A DNA stretch of 7,686 nucleotides from Enterobacteriaceae bacterium UBA3516 (lineage in GTDB: Bacteria > Pseudomonadota > Gammaproteobacteria > Enterobacterales > Enterobacteriaceae). Where the stretch lies: the NCBI GenBank assembly GCA_002377245.1, contig DFPL01000248.1, positions 1-7,686 on the forward strand, read 5' to 3'. The position numbers and the translations under genes are program-made. This document shows, piece after piece, positions 5,906 through 7,686 of this stretch. Numbering within the stretch: the stretch's first letter is position 1; every line of letters begins with the position of its first letter. The notes under the pieces are model-generated. The model saw only the letters and a list, made by a program, of their open reading frames with translations, searched no databases and had not been told where the DNA came from.

Positions 5906-6091
5906 ATGAGTCTACATCTTCGTTGCCCTACCTGCCATGGTTCGCAATTCCGCAGTTCACCTTATGATGTGAACGAGCGCAATCCCCATGGCGCAAAATG
6001 TATTTTTTGCAAAAGCAACATGATCGAAAATGTGAATTTTCACGCCCCAATGATTCGTCCCGCGCTTAAACTGGCTGAATATTGTCGGTAA
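5906..6091 (+). CDS. YnfU-like small zinc-ribbon protein
   Basis: This 61-residue protein has two CxxC knuckles, CPTC (7-10) and CIFC (32-35), spaced as in a zinc ribbon. The sequence LRCPTCHGSQF...NPHGAKCIFCKS resembles the YnfU family that accompanies csp genes in E. coli prophage Qin, as I recall it. I chose ATG 5906 over the in-frame TTG at 5900 because AAGGAGG (5892-5898) lies 7 nt before it, an excellent site. The gene follows the cold-shock gene by 12 nt and ends before a strong terminator, so the two form a small operon that is probably cold-induced. Its molecular function is unknown; zinc and possibly nucleic-acid binding are inferred from the knuckles. Confidence 0.88.
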   Translation: MSLHLRCPTCHGSQFRSSPYDVNERNPHGAKCIFCKSNMIENVNFHAPMIRPALKLAEYCR

Positions 6092-6140
6092 TTTCTGAAT
6101 AAACTGGCACAACGCCAGATTTATTTGGGACGAAATAGAG

Positions 6141-6170
6141 AAGCCGCTGGCCCTGCCGGTGGCTTTTTTT
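6141..6170 (+). terminator. Rho-independent terminator of the csp operon
   Basis: The stem AAGCCGCTGGC pairs with GCCGGTGGCTT around a CCT loop (11 bp including two G-U pairs), and a run of seven T follows (6164-6170). This is a textbook intrinsic terminator. A smaller stem, CTGGC-acaac-GCCAG (6104-6118), precedes it after the zinc-ribbon stop codon. Confidence 0.9.
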
Positions 6171-6204
6171 ATGCCTGTCATTCCCCATGCCACCCCGCAG
6201 CTGA

Positions 6205-6234
6205 CTGGCAATTTGTTAATAATCACGGTATAAC
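6205..6234 (+). promoter_or_regulatory. Probable mmuP promoter
   Basis: A -10 TATAAC (6229-6234, 5 of 6) lies 18 nt after CTGGCA (6205-6210, 4 of 6). Transcription would begin near 6241, immediately before the met-box-like repeats and about 40 nt upstream of the mmuP start. Confidence 0.5.
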
Positions 6235-6245
6235 ACACCTTCTTT

Positions 6246-6269
6246 GGATGTTTAGATGTCCATACGTTT
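6246..6269 (+). promoter_or_regulatory. Tandem met boxes (probable MetJ operator)
   Basis: Three contiguous octamers, GGATGTTT, AGATGTCC and ATACGTTT, match the MetJ consensus AGACGTCT at 5, 6 and 6 of 8 positions. MetJ with S-adenosylmethionine binds such adjacent octamers cooperatively and represses methionine genes. The place, between the probable transcription start and the mmuP ribosome site, and the gene's function both fit MetJ control. Confidence 0.65.
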
Positions 6270-6279
6270 AGAAGGTAAT

Positions 6280-7680
6280 ATGCAAACACAACAACAATCC
6301 GGCCAGCTTCAGCGCACCATGAAAACACGCCACCTGATTATGCTCTCGCTCGGTGGTGTGATCGGGACAGGTCTCTTTTTTAACACGGGCTATATCATAT
6401 CAACCACCGGAGCAGCGGGTACCCTGCTGGCGTATTTGATTGGCGCGGTAGTGGTCTGGCTGGTGATGCAGTGCCTCGGCGAACTCTCAGTGGCAATGCC
6501 CGAGACCGGTGCATTTCACGTCTATGCCACCCGCTATCTGGGGCCCGCAACAGGGTATACCGTGGCATGGCTTTACTGGCTGACGTGGACCGTTGCGCTC
6601 GGCTCCAGCTTTACCGCTGCCGGATTCTGTATGCAGTACTGGTTCCCTGAGGTTCCTGTCTGGATATGGTGCGTGGTGTTTTGCGCCGTCATTTTCGCCC
6701 TTAACGTTATCTCGACCCGCTTTTTTGCAGAGGGTGAGTTCTGGTTCTCGCTGGTGAAAGTCATCACGATCATCGCCTTTATCATCCTCGGCGGTGCCGC
6801 CATTTTTGGCTTCATTCCGATGCAGGATGGGTCTCCCGCGCCGGGCCTGACCAACATCACTGCGGAAGGCTGGTTCCCGCATGGGGGGCTGCCGATTCTG
6901 ATGACCATGGTCGCGGTGAATTTTGCCTTTTCGGGTACCGAGCTGATTGGCATAGCCGCAGGGGAAACTGAACAGCCGCATAAGGTGATCCCGGTCGCCA
7001 TTCGTACCACCATTGCGCGGTTGATCATCTTCTTCATCGGCACCGTTTTTGTGCTGGCCGCCCTGATCCCCATGCAGCAGGCCGGGGTGGAGAAAAGCCC
7101 GTTTGTGCTGGTGTTTGAAAAAGTCGGTATTCCGTATGCCGCCGATATTTTTAACTTCGTGATTCTGACGGCCATCCTCTCGGCGGCGAACTCCGGCTTG
7201 TATGCATCCGGGCGCATGCTGTGGTCACTGTCGAATGAAAACACGCTGCCGCGCTGCTTTGCCCGTGTCACCAAAAATGGGGTGCCATTAACGGCGCTGT
7301 CGGTCTCGATGCTCGGCGGCGTGCTGGCTCTCTTCTCAAGCGTGGTGGCACCGGACACGGTATTTGTCGCCCTGTCGGCGATTTCCGGCTTTGCGGTGGT
7401 AGCGGTGTGGATAAGCATCTGCGCCTCGCATTTTGTTTTCCGTCGTCGCCATCTGCAGGCAGGGAAACCGCTCAGCGATTTACACTACCGCGCCCCCTGG
7501 TATCCGCTGGTACCGGTGCTGGGTTTTGTGCTCTGTCTGGTCGCCTGCGTCGGGCTGGCTTTTGATCCGAGCCAGAGAATTGCCCTATGGTGCGGGCTGC
7601 CGTTTGTCGCACTGTGTTATGGTGCCTTCTACTTAACCCGTAAAGTGAAAACGCAGGAGCCTGAACATGTCGCAGAATAA
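6280..7680 (+). CDS. mmuP: S-methylmethionine permease MmuP
   Basis: This 466-residue amino acid-polyamine-organocation family transporter is close to E. coli MmuP (467 residues, from memory) along its whole length. It imports S-methylmethionine, which the next gene product, MmuM, uses to methylate homocysteine to methionine. The family signature GGVIGTGLFF opens transmembrane helix 1 (about residues 25-34), after a short polar N-terminus. About 12 hydrophobic segments follow, and the end EPEHVAE matches E. coli. ATG 6280 is preferred over the in-frame ATG at 6256, because GAAGG (6271-6275) precedes it and the product then has the family length; codons from 6256 would also run through the met boxes. 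mmuM starts inside its last codons. It is probably repressed by MetJ through the upstream octamers. Confidence 0.97.
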   Translation: MQTQQQSGQLQRTMKTRHLIMLSLGGVIGTGLFFNTGYIISTTGAAGTLLAYLIGAVVVWLVMQCLGELSVAMPETGAFHVYATRYLGPATGYTVAWLYWLTWTVALGSSFTAAGFCMQYWFPEVPVWIWCVVFCAVIFALNVISTRFFAEGEFWFSLVKVITIIAFIILGGAAIFGFIPMQDGSPAPGLTNITAEGWFPHGGLPILMTMVAVNFAFSGTELIGIAAGETEQPHKVIPVAIRTTIARLIIFFIGTVFVLAALIPMQQAGVEKSPFVLVFEKVGIPYAADIFNFVILTAILSAANSGLYASGRMLWSLSNENTLPRCFARVTKNGVPLTALSVSMLGGVLALFSSVVAPDTVFVALSAISGFAVVAVWISICASHFVFRRRHLQAGKPLSDLHYRAPWYPLVPVLGFVLCLVACVGLAFDPSQRIALWCGLPFVALCYGAFYLTRKVKTQEPEHVAE

Positions 7681-7686
7681 TCCGCT
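7667..7686 (+). CDS. mmuM: Homocysteine S-methyltransferase MmuM (partial, 5' end)
   Basis: ATG 7667 opens a frame reading MSQNNP, identical to the start of E. coli MmuM, and runs off the window. MmuM transfers a methyl group from S-methylmethionine to homocysteine, giving methionine. The start lies inside mmuP, a 14-nt overlap with the mmuP stop, with AGGAG (7655-7659) 7 nt upstream, so translation is probably coupled. The assignment rests on these few codons plus the mmuP context. Confidence 0.85.

Noticed and set aside
6256..6279. Earlier ATG for mmuP at 6256
   Set aside because: It lies inside the met-box repeats and has no ribosome site, and it would add eight residues absent from E. 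coli MmuP.
6573..7418. 281-codon open frame on the minus strand
   Set aside because: It lies entirely antisense to mmuP and has low-complexity content without motifs.

Overview
The window looks like chromosomal DNA from a member of the Enterobacteriaceae (Enterobacter, Citrobacter, Klebsiella or a close relative). The evidence is recalled similarity to E. coli Dcm, E. coli MmuP with the first codons of MmuM, Salmonella PagC and E. coli CspI/CspB. The genus cannot be fixed from this sequence alone.

Left part (1-1700): the last codons of an unidentified gene, then a divergent pair made of an atypical short-chain dehydrogenase (minus strand) and a LysR-type regulator (plus strand). This is the classic layout in which a LysR regulator controls the enzyme gene beside it. 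The dehydrogenase lacks the family's catalytic Tyr and Lys. The LysR gene converges on dcm, and the two overlap by 26 bp at their 3' ends.

Middle (1675-4700): dcm (CCWGG cytosine-5 methyltransferase, minus strand) without the vsr repair gene that follows it in E. coli. Divergent from dcm is a tight two-gene operon: a PD-(D/E)XK nuclease-fold protein and a 214-residue protein I do not recognise. This is the least understood part of the window and the best candidate for an undescribed system. A possible methylation-linked nuclease pair is inference only. The operon ends at a perfect 14-bp hairpin shared with the convergent gene that follows.

Right part (4699-7686): a PagC/Ail/Lom-type outer-membrane barrel (minus strand). 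Next comes a CspA-family cold-shock gene with a typical csp promoter and a roughly 160-nt leader, followed by a small YnfU-like zinc-ribbon gene and a strong intrinsic terminator. Last is the S-methylmethionine salvage operon mmuP-mmuM. Its leader holds three adjacent met-box-like octamers, which points to MetJ repression. mmuM is cut by the window end.
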